Below, piece by piece: positions 1 through 12,264 of a DNA stretch of 64,000 bases. This DNA comes from Vigna angularis (lineage: Eukaryota > Streptophyta > Magnoliopsida > Fabales > Fabaceae). Under the pieces are notes generated by a model. That model was not told the origin of the DNA. It saw nothing but the letters and a program-made list of their open reading frames with translations, and did not search any database. A program made the translations under genes and the position numbers. The stretch's first letter is position 1, and each line of letters starts with the position of its first letter. The stretch is taken from positions 28,318,825-28,382,824 of the forward strand of contig NC_068974.1 of NCBI RefSeq assembly GCF_016808095.1. The letters run 5' to 3'.

Positions 1-660
1 AGATGATATGGCAAAAGACAATGCTAGCGTGTCATTTTTTAAGTGTATTCTTGGTGACGTGTTAGTGAATGGGTGCAGAGATGAAATTTAAGAGTGCACT
101 TGGTATTTTTTGGGCTAGGTCCAAGCCCTCTTTTCTTACTCTTCATATTAGAAGCCACTAGGGTTTCTTTTTTTCTTTTTCAGAATCAAAGGTCTCTTCT
201 CCACCTTCATTAGCGGTAACTTTGCCCTCCGCATGACCAATGTCATCGTGCCTCCCTCTGGCCGGCCAAAATTGTCGTTGGCGAAATCGATTGTTGCTAG
301 AGACACCACCAGCCACTACGACGTTCCTCCCTTCGTGCGCTCGTGAGGTAAGCTCTAACACCCTGAAGCATCGCCAGTGACAATGTTGCTCGCGCCTCCG
401 TCGCTCGTCGTCGGAACGACTTCGACTGATGAGGTTGCCAGCGCCGTCAACGATGCTCTCCCGTGCAAGTCACCGCCGCGGCCAAGTCAAGGTCATCGCT
501 CCTCCTCACCGATCAAGAGCGCCGCCACAGACCACCATCCTAGTCCTCCCTCGCGCAGAACCAGTTACCGTAACGATCATCAAGCTCGACCAGAGATATT
601 GTCACCGTCCTGCAACAATTTAACCTTTTCGTTTTTCCTCTTTTGTGAGTGACAGAGAGG
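1..660. other. GC-richer patch of unknown nature
   Basis: From about 150 to 655 the base composition is clearly richer in GC than the surroundings and contains many CG dinucleotides and short Pro/Ser/Arg-rich open frames on both strands (for example 377-652 +). None of these frames resembles a protein family I recognise. Frames are open on several strands at once, which is typical of GC-rich composition and not of selection for coding. It could be a captured gene fragment or part of a decayed transposon. I assign no function. Confidence 0.3.
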
Positions 661-994
661 AGTTAAGCTACTTCTATTCGAAGCCGAAAATAAGTCATTA
701 AGCCAAATAAGATAGATTAAGCCAAATAATTAATATGGCATCTCTCACCAAGAAGATATTATATTGATTCCTAATAAAGATATTATATTGATTCCTAACC
801 TATCTTATGTAATATGTGTCGAGTTTATATAGAAAAATTATTCCGATGTTACAAATGTTTATAATATTTAAGAATGTACTTTATATCAGTTTAAACCAAT
901 ATAACATGTTTTATATTTTTTATATCATTAGTATTTAATAATTCAATTAGTAAAAAAATATGTTATGAGAACGAAGAGACATTCAAATTCGATA

Positions 995-996
<2 letters not shown>
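661..996. repeat. AT-rich spacer with a short direct duplication
   Basis: There is no gene here. A 22-bp segment starting aagatattatattg occurs at 753-774 and again at 777-798, a 24-bp period repeated twice. The rest is simple AT-rich sequence leading into the microsatellite. Confidence 0.6.

Positions 997-1080
<84 letters not shown>
997..1080. repeat. (AT)n microsatellite, about 42 units
   Basis: Uninterrupted AT dinucleotide run. The Tyr/Ile-alternating open frame across it is an artefact of the repeat. Confidence 0.98.
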
Positions 1081-1082
<2 letters not shown>

Positions 1083-1940
1083 TCTCATCTCCTTCTTTTT
1101 TTGTTCAATCTATTTTCATTTTCAGGTTGACATCCTATCAAACAAATTCTCCATAGTCAAAATTAAACTTTACTTTGAAGTTTTGTCTTTATTGTACCTA
1201 TCATTTCATATATATTCTCTTTATTACGTACAGGGGCTAGAATAGATATCCTAAATAGTAAAAGAAAAATCTAATACCATAAAAGTGTAACACATTTATT
1301 AAAATTTTCTTTTACATGCCAATTACTATTTGGGTCGATTTTAATATTTTTATTAATGAATAATATAATGACTATGAATTTCATTGAAGGTTATGATGTT
1401 GTTTACCCTTGCTCACATGCAGTGTTTCGTCCTCTAACCTAAAGTGAGCTAGAAAAAATCATATGAACCTTCCTGTTTTTCTTTTCCAAACAAACTATTA
1501 GGTTTACTTAAATTTGAAAATAGCACTCTGGCATGATCGTCTTATCAACTAAGTTCCTATAATACAAAAAAAAATAATGGTATATTTGACAAAAAAAATA
1601 ACAATAATAGAAAGACCTTAATATTTAAAATATAGAAAAAAAAAAGAAAAAGGCAAAGGAAACATGTAGACCATATATATTCCTTATGAGGACTATTGCT
1701 GTCTCTTCTGGGACCCTCAGAAAAAAGAGAAATAAAAAAAGAATAAAAAAGTGAATGAAATTAGCAAAATTAACGGGTACAGATAAGATAATCACTTTAT
1801 TTTAAATTTTCTGCTTCATCAACATTTTGTGCATTTTATCTCCATGGCTTTACACAAAGTAAATGAATTAATAATAATTTAAATGTACATTTCTTTTGAA
1901 AATTGTTTAAGAATAGCATGTGCATGTATGTCCTGCGACT
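1081..1940. other. AT-rich intergenic DNA, no gene seen
   Basis: No open frame of any length, no recognisable transposon end and no RNA gene seen. Poly-A and poly-T tracts are frequent. Confidence 0.6.
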
Positions 1941-3336
1941 TGATAACGGTTGAATTTACATACTTAATTTTGATACTAAAAACACTCTTTTTAACTTAGA
2001 AACTAGCTTGAAATCATAGTTTTGTGTGAATAAGAGAGTTGAAGGTGAATTTAATGATTCTATGCTAGATTTCCTTGTTTTCAATAGGAATTGAGATGAT
2101 TTGGAAGAAGAGTTGAAGTAGTAAGGAGTTGGAACTCAGGAAGGACTGAAAAAGCATCAGAAAGGAGGATCGAAACAACGCTGAGTGCTATTTTAGGGGT
2201 CCTCAACTCCGGATTACACTGTCTCACGCTTGGCTGCCCTTTTTCTGAAGCCCTCAGTGCAAGAAGTCCTTAGCTCGCGCCTGGGCGCCCTTTTTGGGCG
2301 CTAAGCGCCACTTCCTTGAGTCGCACCACACCTGCTTGCCTTCTGAGCTGACCCTGAGTGTACGATGATTCGGCATGCCGCCTAGGAGCCCTAAGTGGGG
2401 CGTTGAGCGTCAGTTTCGTGGGCTTGAACCCGTTTTCTGTTATTTTTATGTTCTATTTAAGGACTTGGACGTCATAGGGATTGAATCTTTTGACATAAGA
2501 GGCACATAAACACACCCTTTGACCCCTCAGAGGCGGATTTGGATGCGGAAGCTCTTATCTTCAACTTCTAGAGTTTTATCTTTCATTCTTTTCCATTATT
2601 CATCTAGTTTCACCATGCCAATGGTGAACTAAATTCTATTTGTTGTTGGGGAATGATGTAAACCTTTGTAAACTCTCATGTATTGAATTGATTCTTAATT
2701 ACATATGCTTCTTTCATTAATTGTTAGGATAATTCTTCTTCACTCAATGTGTGCTTTAACTCATTCTACTTCTTTCATTAGCATGAGTACCGGTAGGTAT
2801 CTTACAATTCAGGTTGTGGATAATTATTCCCAGAAGTAGTATTGCTCAGGAATGGGGGTATAAGTTCTGGTTGTCTTAAGCTACTAATCGTAATGCAGAA
2901 TTAATTTTTAGGGATGTAAGGAATTGTGACCTAGTAATTAAGGATAGACTTTCTTCGCCGAGGAATCGGGTTTTAAGTACTTTAGATAGTGACATTGACA
3001 TTAATGAAGAAGTAGAATTCGTATATACATGAGAGCAAACTAGGTGAAATCTAACCTCAACAACATATTCATTCCATAATATCAAATTCATCCGTTCATC
3101 TCTACACTTTTGTCCAATTGATCAAGTTGCATGCATATTTACTTTTCTGCATTTGCATTTTAAACCAAAAGATTTTGTTTTCAAGTCTTATTTAATCAAG
3201 AAATCGCATAACGGTTTAGGCCGTGAGTCTTTAGAAAAACGATACTTGGTCTTACCATGTTTATTACTTGATACAGTCTTAACACCACTCCACTACTATG
3301 GTCACATGATAAGTCCTACGTTTGTTCAAGTCTAAA
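1941..3336 (+). mobile_element. LTR-retrotransposon LTR remnant (solo or truncated)
   Basis: The segment starts TGATAACGGTTGAATTTACA, a plausible LTR 5' end. It continues through a stretch with alternating gggcgc/gcgcc motifs (2210-2440) and ends in a block around 3240-3290 that reads acttggtcttaccatg...ttattacttg. The same 3' block, diverged, recurs at about 21900-21990 inside the copia element, so this is a dispersed repeat family. The layout is what I associate with large Ty3/gypsy LTRs of legumes. That family assignment is from memory. No internal domain follows, and no clear target duplication was found, so the 3' boundary is approximate. Confidence 0.5.
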
Positions 3337-3799
3337 ATAAATTAAAGATGAAAAGCCTTAAATGAAATCAACTTAATTTGGTTTTATTCAAATAACTATA
3401 TTTAAAATATTAAAATAGAAGTTCTTTATTGACTTATTGTTATATATTCAATATATTCTGCAAACATAAACACTATGTTTTAAAGAAACCATAAACAGTT
3501 CTAAAAATGGATAATATATAATAAGAAAAAAGGAAGTCACGATACAATTGTTTATGAAAATAAGTAAAGTCTTAACAAGATAAGGAGCTTTTCTATAATA
3601 AATATATATTTAATTACCCTTGAAAAGCCAATGTCATTTATCCAATAATTTACGTATTTTTTTAAAAATATATTATTATTATTTTATAACATTTAATAAT
3701 TCGAATTTTTTTAATTTTACACATTTTTTCATTTTTTCTATATTGTTATAAAAAAGATTTTCATATTTTTTTAAACTTATTCTTTAAATTACTATTTAA
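3337..3799. other. AT-rich spacer
   Basis: No gene or repeat structure recognised between the LTR remnant and the next LTR. Confidence 0.6.
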
Positions 3800-6110
3800 T
3801 GTAAGAACCTAAAAAATAAAATAGTAATTTAAAATAACGAGATTAATTATTTTAATGTTAAAAATTCAATTATATAAATAAAATATTATAAACATGTCTC
3901 ATTATAAAAAACACGTAATATCTCTAACAAACTTTTTCTGTAGACTTCTTTTCCCGTTTCTCTAATATTTATAACTCCTGAGTTATTTTTTTGACGACCA
4001 AGAAGTACCTAGGTGATCACAACAATGACATCTGTAACATCATCTAATCAGTTTTATATATAAAGTAAGTTAGTTTTCATTCAATTTTTCTTTGATTTTT
4101 AGTTTTTAAGACACAAGCACGTATATTTGAACATATGTGTCTTTCAACCTCTTTTCTTAGTTTTTTGTCAAGATCAATGGTTTTAAGGATTTATTCTAAT
4201 CATAATTCTATAGTCTGTAGGTACGTATAGAATTATTTAAGTTGAGGCAAGGATAGTTTGCTTTTTAGAGTTTTTTAAGCTTTCCAACCAAGCAAGGAAA
4301 GTTAATATTGCTTTAATATCTTGTTAAGAAGTATGAATGTATGTTTGATAGCTTATAAGATTTATGTTTTGTTGAATGTGTTATCAACTGAGAATTTCTA
4401 AAAGATGTTTGTGTAGGTATGATTGTGAATTGGTAACCATGTGAATTTTTAATGCGGATGTTTTGAAGTTATAGAGGTATAATCCATTATAGAAATTTTA
4501 GTAATAAAGAGGTAAGTGTTGTGGGGTTATTTTTGTTTGAATTTGGGATTTTGGATGGTGAAATTCTAAAGGAGCGACTTTAGTGTGATAACTGATGTTT
4601 GGGATTTGTATTAGGGTCATTTAAAACTTTTATAGAACCTTAGTTAACAAAAATTGTATGATGTTGAATTGGGGAGTAGTGAATTGGTAAGAGTTATAGG
4701 CAAGTTTAATGTTAAATAAGGGTTTTGATAGGTGAGATTTTGAGATAAGGGTTAGATGGAGAATCATGAGGCTTGAAGTCTGTTTTTAGGCTATTTAGGA
4801 CTTGTTTAAGGGTTAAGTTTGCCAAATTGTGATGAGGAATGAGTAGGAATGAATTATGAGCTTTGAAATGGTGTTTATTTTGAGTGAGTTACAAATTCAT
4901 GAAAAAAATAAGACTAATAAAGTTTAAGTTGAGTCATAAACACTTGGATGAGTTCAATTAATGTATGGAATAGAAAATGAGAGTTGTAGATGCATGTGGA
5001 GGTGTGGAGAGTTAGAACATTTAAGGTTTAGGAGTGTAAATTCTACAGAATTGATGTTCTACAAAATTCTGCAGACTAACTGGGTGAGTTTGGGAGTCCC
5101 TGGGTGAGTAAATATTGATGAATGACAGTGGATTTCAGAGGCTGGGCGAGATTTCTCGTTAGGTTGGGGAAGTTTTCTGTTTGACTCTCGTTAGGCGCCA
5201 CGGGGTAGCTCGCCCATGTGCATGTTTGATCTCTTCTGTTTTCTTTTCTCTATTGCTTATGGATGTAAATGTTTTGATGCTTTAAAGTTTGTTCAATAAT
5301 ATAAATTAAATTGTGCGATGGTTTATGCATGAGGTTATATATGAATTGATGTATGGTTTGAGAAGAGTTTCTAAGAGAAAATTCTTGATGGTTGTTCCAA
5401 GTAAAGGAATGCATTGATGTAGGGACTCAACATTGGAAGTTATCCTAACACTCCAATAATCACTCCATATCAGGTAGAAAAGAAGATTATATGGTAAGGA
5501 ATAGTAGGAGGTCCTAGTCTATGGTCTGATGTTCTTTGTTCATAGGTTATTAACGAATTAATCTTGTGTGGTAGCTTGTGGGTAGTTGTTCTATCACTAC
5601 AAGTGTACAACTTGTTATAGTCTGACATCAATACATATATCTAAATTGGTCAAGTCTAGAATTCATCTATATGTTTAGGTTTGATTTGGTTTGGAAATGA
5701 ATTATGTTATATGACGTTTTATAATTAAAATGATTTGATCTTTTTATAATATTAGTTTATTCTTTTTGTGTTGTTGATTGTTGGTCGTTGTGTATGATTT
5801 GAAATTATCAAACTTATGAATAAGAAAAGAAAAAGATGAGATTTCTATAAAATAGGCTTTAAAAGGAAATGATACAAATGCTTAGATGTTTAGTATAGTT
5901 AATTTTTTCTTTTGGACTATAATTCTAGAATCCTTCTGGAAATAAGTAAATAGTTTTATTAGATTTATATATATATAAATCTGACTTATAATTATAGTTA
6001 TGTTTTGGATAGATTTACATTATTTTATAGATTTTTTATGTGGTTAATTATTTTAGTTTATTGAATACGTGATATTTTCTTAAAAGTGTTTATTGAAATA
6101 AGATGTTACA
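3800..6110 (+). mobile_element. Chromovirus-type (Ty3/gypsy) solo LTR
   Basis: The segment opens TGTAAGAACCTAAAAAATA and closes agatgttaca. The same opening occurs at 12265, immediately after a chromodomain-encoding pol, and the two segments share further landmarks (gtcctagtct...taatcttgtgtggtag near 5510-5570 and the closing block near 6070-6110). This marks it as an LTR of the same or a closely related family. The 5 bp before it (tttaa) and after it (tttat) agree at 4 of 5 positions, fitting a decayed target duplication and a solo LTR. No gag or pol follows directly. Alternatively it is the 5' LTR of the element at 9844-14163, but the 3.7 kb between them holds no gag. Confidence 0.6.
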
Positions 6111-6845
6111 TTTATTAATTTTACTTTTTAAATAATTTTTTTTTAATTTAACAGTTGATTTTTTAATTCAATTCAATTTGAAATAACATAGTATTAATAA
6201 ATAAAATATTTTAAAAAACCTAAAGCGCGTTTCTTATAGAACCCACGTGTACTGTACCGCAGCGTTACCTCAAACAAAAAAATTAATAAAATCGCTAACA
6301 GTTATAATTACTGAAAAATTTAGTAAAACAGGTTAAAACAGTAAAAAAATCCAATTAAACCAGTTCAACCAAAATACACGAATAAATAAAATTATTATTT
6401 TTTTCTTAAACAACTAAAAATCAATTTAAATATTAGTTTTTTTTCTTCTAATTTTACGTATACATTTGTTACTATTAATAAATATTATTGTATATTTGTG
6501 GTATTTAAGTTTAAGTACGATTCACAAATTTGATTAAAAATATTAAATGTATTTTAAAGGTTAAAAACTTATATATTTTATTTTATTTATTTTAGTTGTT
6601 AGTGTTAAAATTATAATATTACATTTTAATGTTAATTTTATATTTTTAATTATTTAAAATAATTTTATAAGTATTCAATTAAATCATTAAACTATTTTGA
6701 CCAGAAAAAGAAATTATGATTAATTCCAAGAGCCTATCTGCAGTGCACACTGCACTTCCTCCTCCATCACTAACTCTATTTCTTTTTTGTTAAGTCAAAT
6801 CCTTATCAAACATGATTTAGTACTTTTAAATAAAGAAATATATAT
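6111..6845. other. AT-rich spacer, no gene seen
   Basis: Long A/T tracts with no coding frame or transposon end recognised. Confidence 0.6.
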
Positions 6846-7170
6846 GGGTTTGTTAATCTATATAAATTCTTTTTTCATTTGATATATTTTAACAAAGTAT
6901 ATTGAACTTTAGTAGACAAAAATAATCTCTTATAGTATGAATTTTAGAAGGTTAAGGGTATAAGAGAGAGGATGAAGATGAGAAAGATGAAAGAGGAAGG
7001 GTTGAGAGGAATGAGAAATTAGAGAAGGGTGAGTAAGGGTTAAGAGTTTCTTATTTTTTTTTAGTTTTGAGAATATCTTTAACCTTAAAACTTAGAATCC
7101 ATAATATATACGAGGGTATTTTTGTCTACTAAAATCTGGTACACTCTGCTAAAATGTACCAATTGAAATT
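6846..7170. mobile_element. MITE-like copy related to the 7367-8541 foldback element
   Basis: The left end gggtttgttaatc resembles the terminus at 7367. The interior (aagagagaggatgaagatgag..., then ttaaaacttagaatccat, then ggtatttttgtctactaaaatc) matches the right arm of the larger element at 8240-8470. The two halves are roughly inverted copies around a purine-rich centre. The expected right terminus (ttagcaaatccc) is missing and the sequence runs into a (ttta)n tract, so this copy is truncated or eroded. Confidence 0.55.
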
Positions 7171-7273
7171 AGTTTATTTATTTATTTATTTTTTTACTTT
7201 TTCTTAAAGATTTTATGATTATTTTTTTAAGATATAGAGATTCTGGCGTAATAATCTTGTTTGATCATATATA

Positions 7274-7276
<3 letters not shown>

Positions 7277-7366
<90 letters not shown>
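7277..7366. repeat. (AT)n(GT)n microsatellite
   Basis: An AT run to about 7356, followed by a short GT run directly abutting the terminus of the foldback element. Confidence 0.97.
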
Positions 7367-7367
<1 letters not shown>

Positions 7368-7632
7368 GGTTTGTTAACGCTCGTACGCCTATTTTTTAGT
7401 TGGTACATTTTAGCAATGTGTACCGGGTTTTAGTAGATAAAAATATCCTTATATATCATGAATCTAAGTTGTAAGGTTAACGGTATTTTAATAATTTTCA
7501 TTTTTAAAACTTAAAAAGAAAGAACTCCCACACCCTTAGTCACCTTTCTCATTCCTCTCAACCCTTTCTCTTTCATTTCTCTCACTCCAACATTTTCTCT
7601 GTCATCCCTAGTGTAGCCCCAATTGAAAAAAA

Positions 7633-7815
7633 TCATAAACACTTGCCGTTAAACAATTTTCCTTTGTAAAGAGTCGAGTCATTGACATATTCACTTTCAG
7701 GCAAAAGTTCATTCAAGATCTCTTCAATTTCATCATCTTCACTAACCTCTCCAATTTCATCATCTGGATATGTTGAATCATCATCTCTAAAAAAGCCCTC
7801 CAGGCCAATTACCAA
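7633..7815 (-). CDS. Acidic open frame inside the foldback element (unknown, possible captured fragment)
   Basis: A 60-codon open frame rich in Asp and Glu (for example DDDSTYPDDE and SEDDEIEEILNELLPES), lying just inside the left inverted repeat. I do not recognise it. Its composition is protein-like, unlike the flanking AT-rich DNA, so it may be a fragment of a gene or transposase taken up by the element. It may equally be fortuitous; there is no evidence of expression in the sequence. Confidence 0.25.
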   Translation of the reverse strand: MVIGLEGFFRDDDSTYPDDEIGEVSEDDEIEEILNELLPESEYVNDSTLYKGKLFNGKCL

Positions 7816-8215
7816 TTCTTTCGGATGTCATTATGCTTGTGAAAATTAGATAAAATTATATACGACAAAAATTATAAAATGAAAACTCATTATAAAATCA
7901 TTTTTTTGTAAGAAATTGTTTAACAATGAACGTTTGTGATTTTTTCCAGGCCAATTACCAATTCCTTTGAAATCATTATGCTTGTGAAAATTAGATAAAA
8001 TTAGACAAGACAAAAATTATAAAATGAAAACTCATTATAAAATCATTTTTTGTAAGAAATTGTTTAACCGCGAGTATTTCTTATTTTTTCCAAGTCAATT
8101 ACCAATTCCTTTATGCTTGTGAAAATTGGATAAAATTATATAAGACAAAAATTATAAAATGAAAACTCATTATAAAATCATTTTCTGTAAGATTGTTTAA
8201 CAGCTAGTCTTTCTG
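7802..8215. repeat. Three-copy tandem repeat, unit about 145 bp
   Basis: Units start at about 7802, 7949 and 8092. Each begins with (g/a)(g/a)ccaattaccaattc or a close variant, continues ttatgcttgtgaaaatt and ends ttgtaagaaattgtttaac. The third copy is a few bases shorter. The array occupies the core of the foldback element. Confidence 0.9.
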
Positions 8216-8380
8216 ATTTCAGTTGGGACTACCATAGGATGACAATGAAAATGTTGGAATGAGAGAGATGAAAGAGCAAGGGTTGAGAAGAATGAGGGAA
8301 GTGAGCAAGGGGTAGGATTTCTTTAGTTTTGAGAATGAAAATTATTAAAATACTCTTAACCTTAAAACTTAGAATCCATC

Positions 8381-8520
8381 ATATATAAGGGTATTTTTAT
8401 CTACTAAAACCCGATACACATTACTAAAATGTACCAACTGAAAAACAAGCGTATATAAGGGTATTTTTATCTACTAAAACCCGATACACATTACTAAAAT
8501 GTACCAACTGAAAAACAAGC
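8381..8520. repeat. Perfect 70-bp tandem duplication in the right inverted repeat
   Basis: The segment 8381-8450 is repeated immediately at 8451-8520 (gtatttttatctactaaaac at 8391 and 8461). The near identity points to a recent event. Confidence 0.92.
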
Positions 8521-8539
8521 GTACCTGCGTTAGCAAATC

Positions 8540-8541
<2 letters not shown>

Positions 8542-8600
<59 letters not shown>
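8542..8600. repeat. (AT)n microsatellite
   Basis: An AT run adjoining the right terminus of the foldback element, followed by (ttta)n. Confidence 0.97.
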
Positions 8601-8605
<5 letters not shown>

Positions 8606-9843
8606 TTATTTATTTATTGCTCAAATAGTTAGTATTAAATGTTAGAAGAATCATTTATTTTTTATTTTAAATGCAATAATTACATAAGTTTTGTCCTAAT
8701 TGCATTTATTCCATTTAATCAATGAACCATCAAAGTAAAGTAACGTGATAAAATATCAGTAAATTTTTATTTAATTAAGAAATTATATATTGAATATTTT
8801 TTTCATGAAATCGGATAACTAAATGGCTGGATAGATGAAATTGGTATTCTAAAAAACATTATAATTGATAATATGTGCAAAAGTTATGTTTATGATTTTA
8901 AATGGCCATGTTCCATTAAAAGTTAGGGATTAATCATCAATGCTAAAGTATTACCAGTTTTTTTTAACAAATTAAGCCTGAATTAAGTTAAAAATAATTA
9001 TTTGTATAATTTTTAAGTCATTATTATAAAATTAATAAATTTATTATAATATTTTATAATTAAATGACAATATTATTCTTTGCACTATAATAATATAATG
9101 TAAAATTAATTACACATTTCATAACTAAATACCATTCAATTTTTTTCTTACATATTTCACTAACTATCACATTTTTTGATTTTAGTATATTTTTACTTGC
9201 AAACATATAACAAAGTTGTAATAAGTCTTTATTGAAACAAGGTTGTCCTTTCAACCATTGTTTTTACAAAATGAAGTTATTTTGTAACTGATATGATGAT
9301 AGGATATGCTAAACTAAAAAAAAAAGTTTTAAATGTGTGAAAAAGTTTTGAAAATAAATTTCATACAATCATAATAAATTAATGATAAAATCTATAATCT
9401 ATAACTATATAATTAGATATAAAGATGATACACTTATTTTATTTATTTAATGTTTTTTTTAATTTTATCCACTTAATTATTATTTTTTAAATTTAAGTAA
9501 TTATTTATAATAAAAAATCATTTTTCAGTTTTATCATTTTAGATAAATACTCATTATAAAAATTATTTACGTACTTTTTTTAAATTTGAATAATTATTTA
9601 TAATTAAAAAAATTATTTGTACAATGTTACCTTTAATACTTTTTGTCTATAACTATATTATATCTTTTTGGTATTCTCTTTTGTTTTCAATTTTACTTTT
9701 TTTACTAGTTTTTAAATTTAATGATATGTTCATGATAAAAAAAAACATTCAGTTTTATCATTTTAATGATTATTTTTTAAATTTAAATAATTACTCATAA
9801 GATTAAAATTTAATAAGACCTTATTTTTTTATATATTAAAAAT
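8601..9843. other. AT-rich intergenic DNA, no gene seen
   Basis: No coding frame or element end recognised. The 64-codon minus-strand frame at 9060-9254 is Lys/Ile-rich and looks like composition noise. Confidence 0.6.
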
Positions 9844-12264
9844 TGTTGACGGGGAAGCTTTAACCTTTTTATATATCTTTGTTTTTATGATGAACAATAG
9901 AATGATTTTATGGTTTCTTGCATGAATAAAGACCTTTCGACTTTTCTTAGATAAATTTATTGTAGTCTTCATAGACGACATTCTTATCTACTCTAAGACT
10001 TGTGAGGAGCATGTGAATCATCTCAGGACAATGCTTGAGGTGTTGAGAGAGAAGTTGTATGCCAAGCTGTTAAAGTGTGAGTTCTGGATAAATGAAGTGC
10101 AATTTTGGGCATATGATATCGGCTAGTGGTATATTAGTTGATCAAGCCAAGGTTCAGGCAATGTTACATTGGGAGAGGCCTAAGTTTGTAATAAAGATCA
10201 GGAGCTTTGTAGGTTTAGCAGATTATTATCGTAGGTTCATAGAAGAATTTTTAAGGTAATGGCACCTTTGACACAGCTGACTCGCAAGGATCTGCCTTTC
10301 GCTTGGACAGACCAGTGTGAGGCTAGCTTTCAAGAGCTAAAACAAAGGTTGACTAGTGCTCTAGTGTTGGTGATCCCTAACACAGGTAAACCTTTTTAGG
10401 TTTACTGTGATAATTCTTATCAAAGTTTAGGTCGTGTTCATATGTAGGAGAAGAAAGTAGTGGCTTATGCATCAAGGTAGCTTAAGGTTCATGAGAAGAA
10501 TTATCCTAACTTAGAGTTAGCAGTGATTGTTTTTTCTTTGAAGATATGGAGCCACTACCTTTATGGTTCATAGTTCCAAATGTTCAGTAATCATAAAAGT
10601 TTGAAGTATTTGTTTAATTAGAAGGAACTAAATATGAGAAAGAAAAGGTGGATGAAGTTCTTAAAGGATTATGAGTTTGATCTGTTATACCATCCGGGGA
10701 AGGAGAATGTGGTTGTTGATGCGTTGAGTAGGAAGACAGTTCATGTGTCACTTATGATGATTAGGGAGTTGAAGTTAGTGTAGAAATTCAGAGATATGAA
10801 GTTGTAGGTTGAGTTGGGAGCGAATTTCATTAGATTTAGTAATTTGACTGTACCTAGTGATCTGGTTTACAAAGAACTGTGGGGTTGTTGGGCACAGATA
10901 AGGCTAGAGAGTTTGTGATGGGAGCTTACGGAGATTTAGAGGTAGAGTTTGTATTCTAGAGGATGTTCAGTTGAAGAGGTTGATTCTTGAGGAAAGACAT
11001 CAAAGTCGTTTTAGTATGCATCCGGGTATGACCAAAATGTACCAAGATCTCAAGGAGTCTTTTTGGTGGCCAGGTATGAAGAGGGAGGTAGCACAGTTCG
11101 TGGCAACTTAGCTAACGTGTCAAAAAGCTAAAGTGAAGGATCAAAGACCTAATGGTTTGTTGTAGTAGTTAGAGGTACCAAAAGTGGAAGTGGGATAGTA
11201 TAACTATGGATTTTGTTACCCACTTGCCACATTCTATGAAAGATCATGATGCTATACGGGTGATAGTAGATTGGTTGACTAAGAGTGCTCATTTTTTTCC
11301 AGTAAATCTAAGAATTTCTATGACTAAAGTAGCTCAACTATATATCAAAGAAATTGTAAGGTTGCATGGAGTGTCATCCAATATAGTGTCTGACAGAGAT
11401 CTAAGGTTTACATCTCGATTTTGGAAAACTTTGCAGGAAGCATTGGGAAGCAAGCTGAGGATAAGTTATGCTTATCATCCTCAAATCAACGGTTAGTTAG
11501 AGAGAAATATACAGTCTTTGGAAGACTTGCTAAGAATTTGTGTGTTGGATCATCTGGGAAGTTGGGATGAAGTTTTACCTCTAGTAAAGTTTACTTATAA
11601 CAACAGTTTTCAAGCGAGTATTGGTATGATGCCGTTTGAAGCTTTGTATGGGAGAAGATGCAGAACTCCACTATTGGTATCAAGATAGAGAGGTTTTATT
11701 GGTGGGTCTAGAGTTGCTACAACAAACCAATAAGAAGGTGAAGTTGATACAGGAGAGAACGAAGGCTTATCAAAGTCGGCAGAAATCTTATGTTGATCAG
11801 AGGCGAAAACCGTTGGACTTTACAACTGGAGATCATGTGTGCTTTAGAGTGACCCCTATTATTCGTTCCCGGAAGCTTTCTCCTAGGTTTATTGGCCAAT
11901 ATTATATCTTGAAGCGTATTGGACCAATAACTTATTAGATAGCCATGTCTCCCCAATTATCTAATCTTCATTCGATGTTTCACGTCTCAATATTTAAGAA
12001 GTATGAACCTTATCTTTCTCATGATAGAAGTGGATGAAGTGCAAGTCAAAGAAGATCTTTCAGTAGAGGTGCAACCAGTTGGGGTAGTTGATAGCCAAAC
12101 AAAATTGCTTAGACGAAAAACCATTAGTTTGGTCAAAGTAGTGTGGGATAAGAGAATGAGCAACTTTACTTGGGAGATAGAGGACGACATAAGGAAGTCG
12201 TATCCCTACTTGTTCTTTGGTAAGTCTAATTTTTGAGGTTGAATTTTTTTATTGTTCGGGAGAA
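9844..12264 (+). pseudogene. Ty3/gypsy chromovirus pol remnant (RT, RNase H, integrase, chromodomain)
   Basis: The 5' part is truncated: similarity starts inside reverse transcriptase, with the catalytic block VVFIDDILIYSK at 9962-9997. RNase H follows (10260-10740; DLPFAWTDQCEASFQELK, YHPGKENVVVDALSR). The integrase zinc finger comes next (around 10985-11120) and then the integrase core (11206-11496; begins MDFVTHLPHS, ends YHPQING). The C-terminal chromodomain (about 12040-12236) contains VVWDKRMSNFTWE and ends IRKSYPYLFF. Domain order RT-RH-IN-chromodomain is that of a Del/Tekay-like chromovirus. The chromodomain normally guides integration into heterochromatin. The reading frame is broken by frameshifts and many stops, several being TAG where Gln is expected (11494 and 11936). 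Gag and protease are absent. It is dead. Confidence 0.9.

Larger units (their letters stand above)
7367..8541. mobile_element. Long-TIR foldback DNA transposon (Mutator-like?), non-autonomous
   Basis: The left terminus GGGTTTGTTAACGC and the right terminus, read on the minus strand, GGGATTTGCTAACGC form an imperfect inverted pair. The pairing continues inward for about 250 bp (7367-7620 against 8225-8541), including gttggtacatttta and ttttagtagataaaaata. Long TIRs and a non-transposase interior fit a non-autonomous Mutator-like element; the superfamily is an inference. The element lies exactly between (AT)n/(GT)n on the left and (AT)n on the right, so any target duplication is hidden in the microsatellite. 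The interior holds an acidic open frame (7633-7815, -) and a three-copy tandem repeat. The right arm has an internal 70-bp duplication. Confidence 0.75.

Noticed and set aside
965..1156. Tyr/Ile-alternating ORF; similar ones at 7215-7433, 41865-42107 and 49504-49807
   Set aside because: Created by (AT)n runs, which have no stops in two frames; no gene features.
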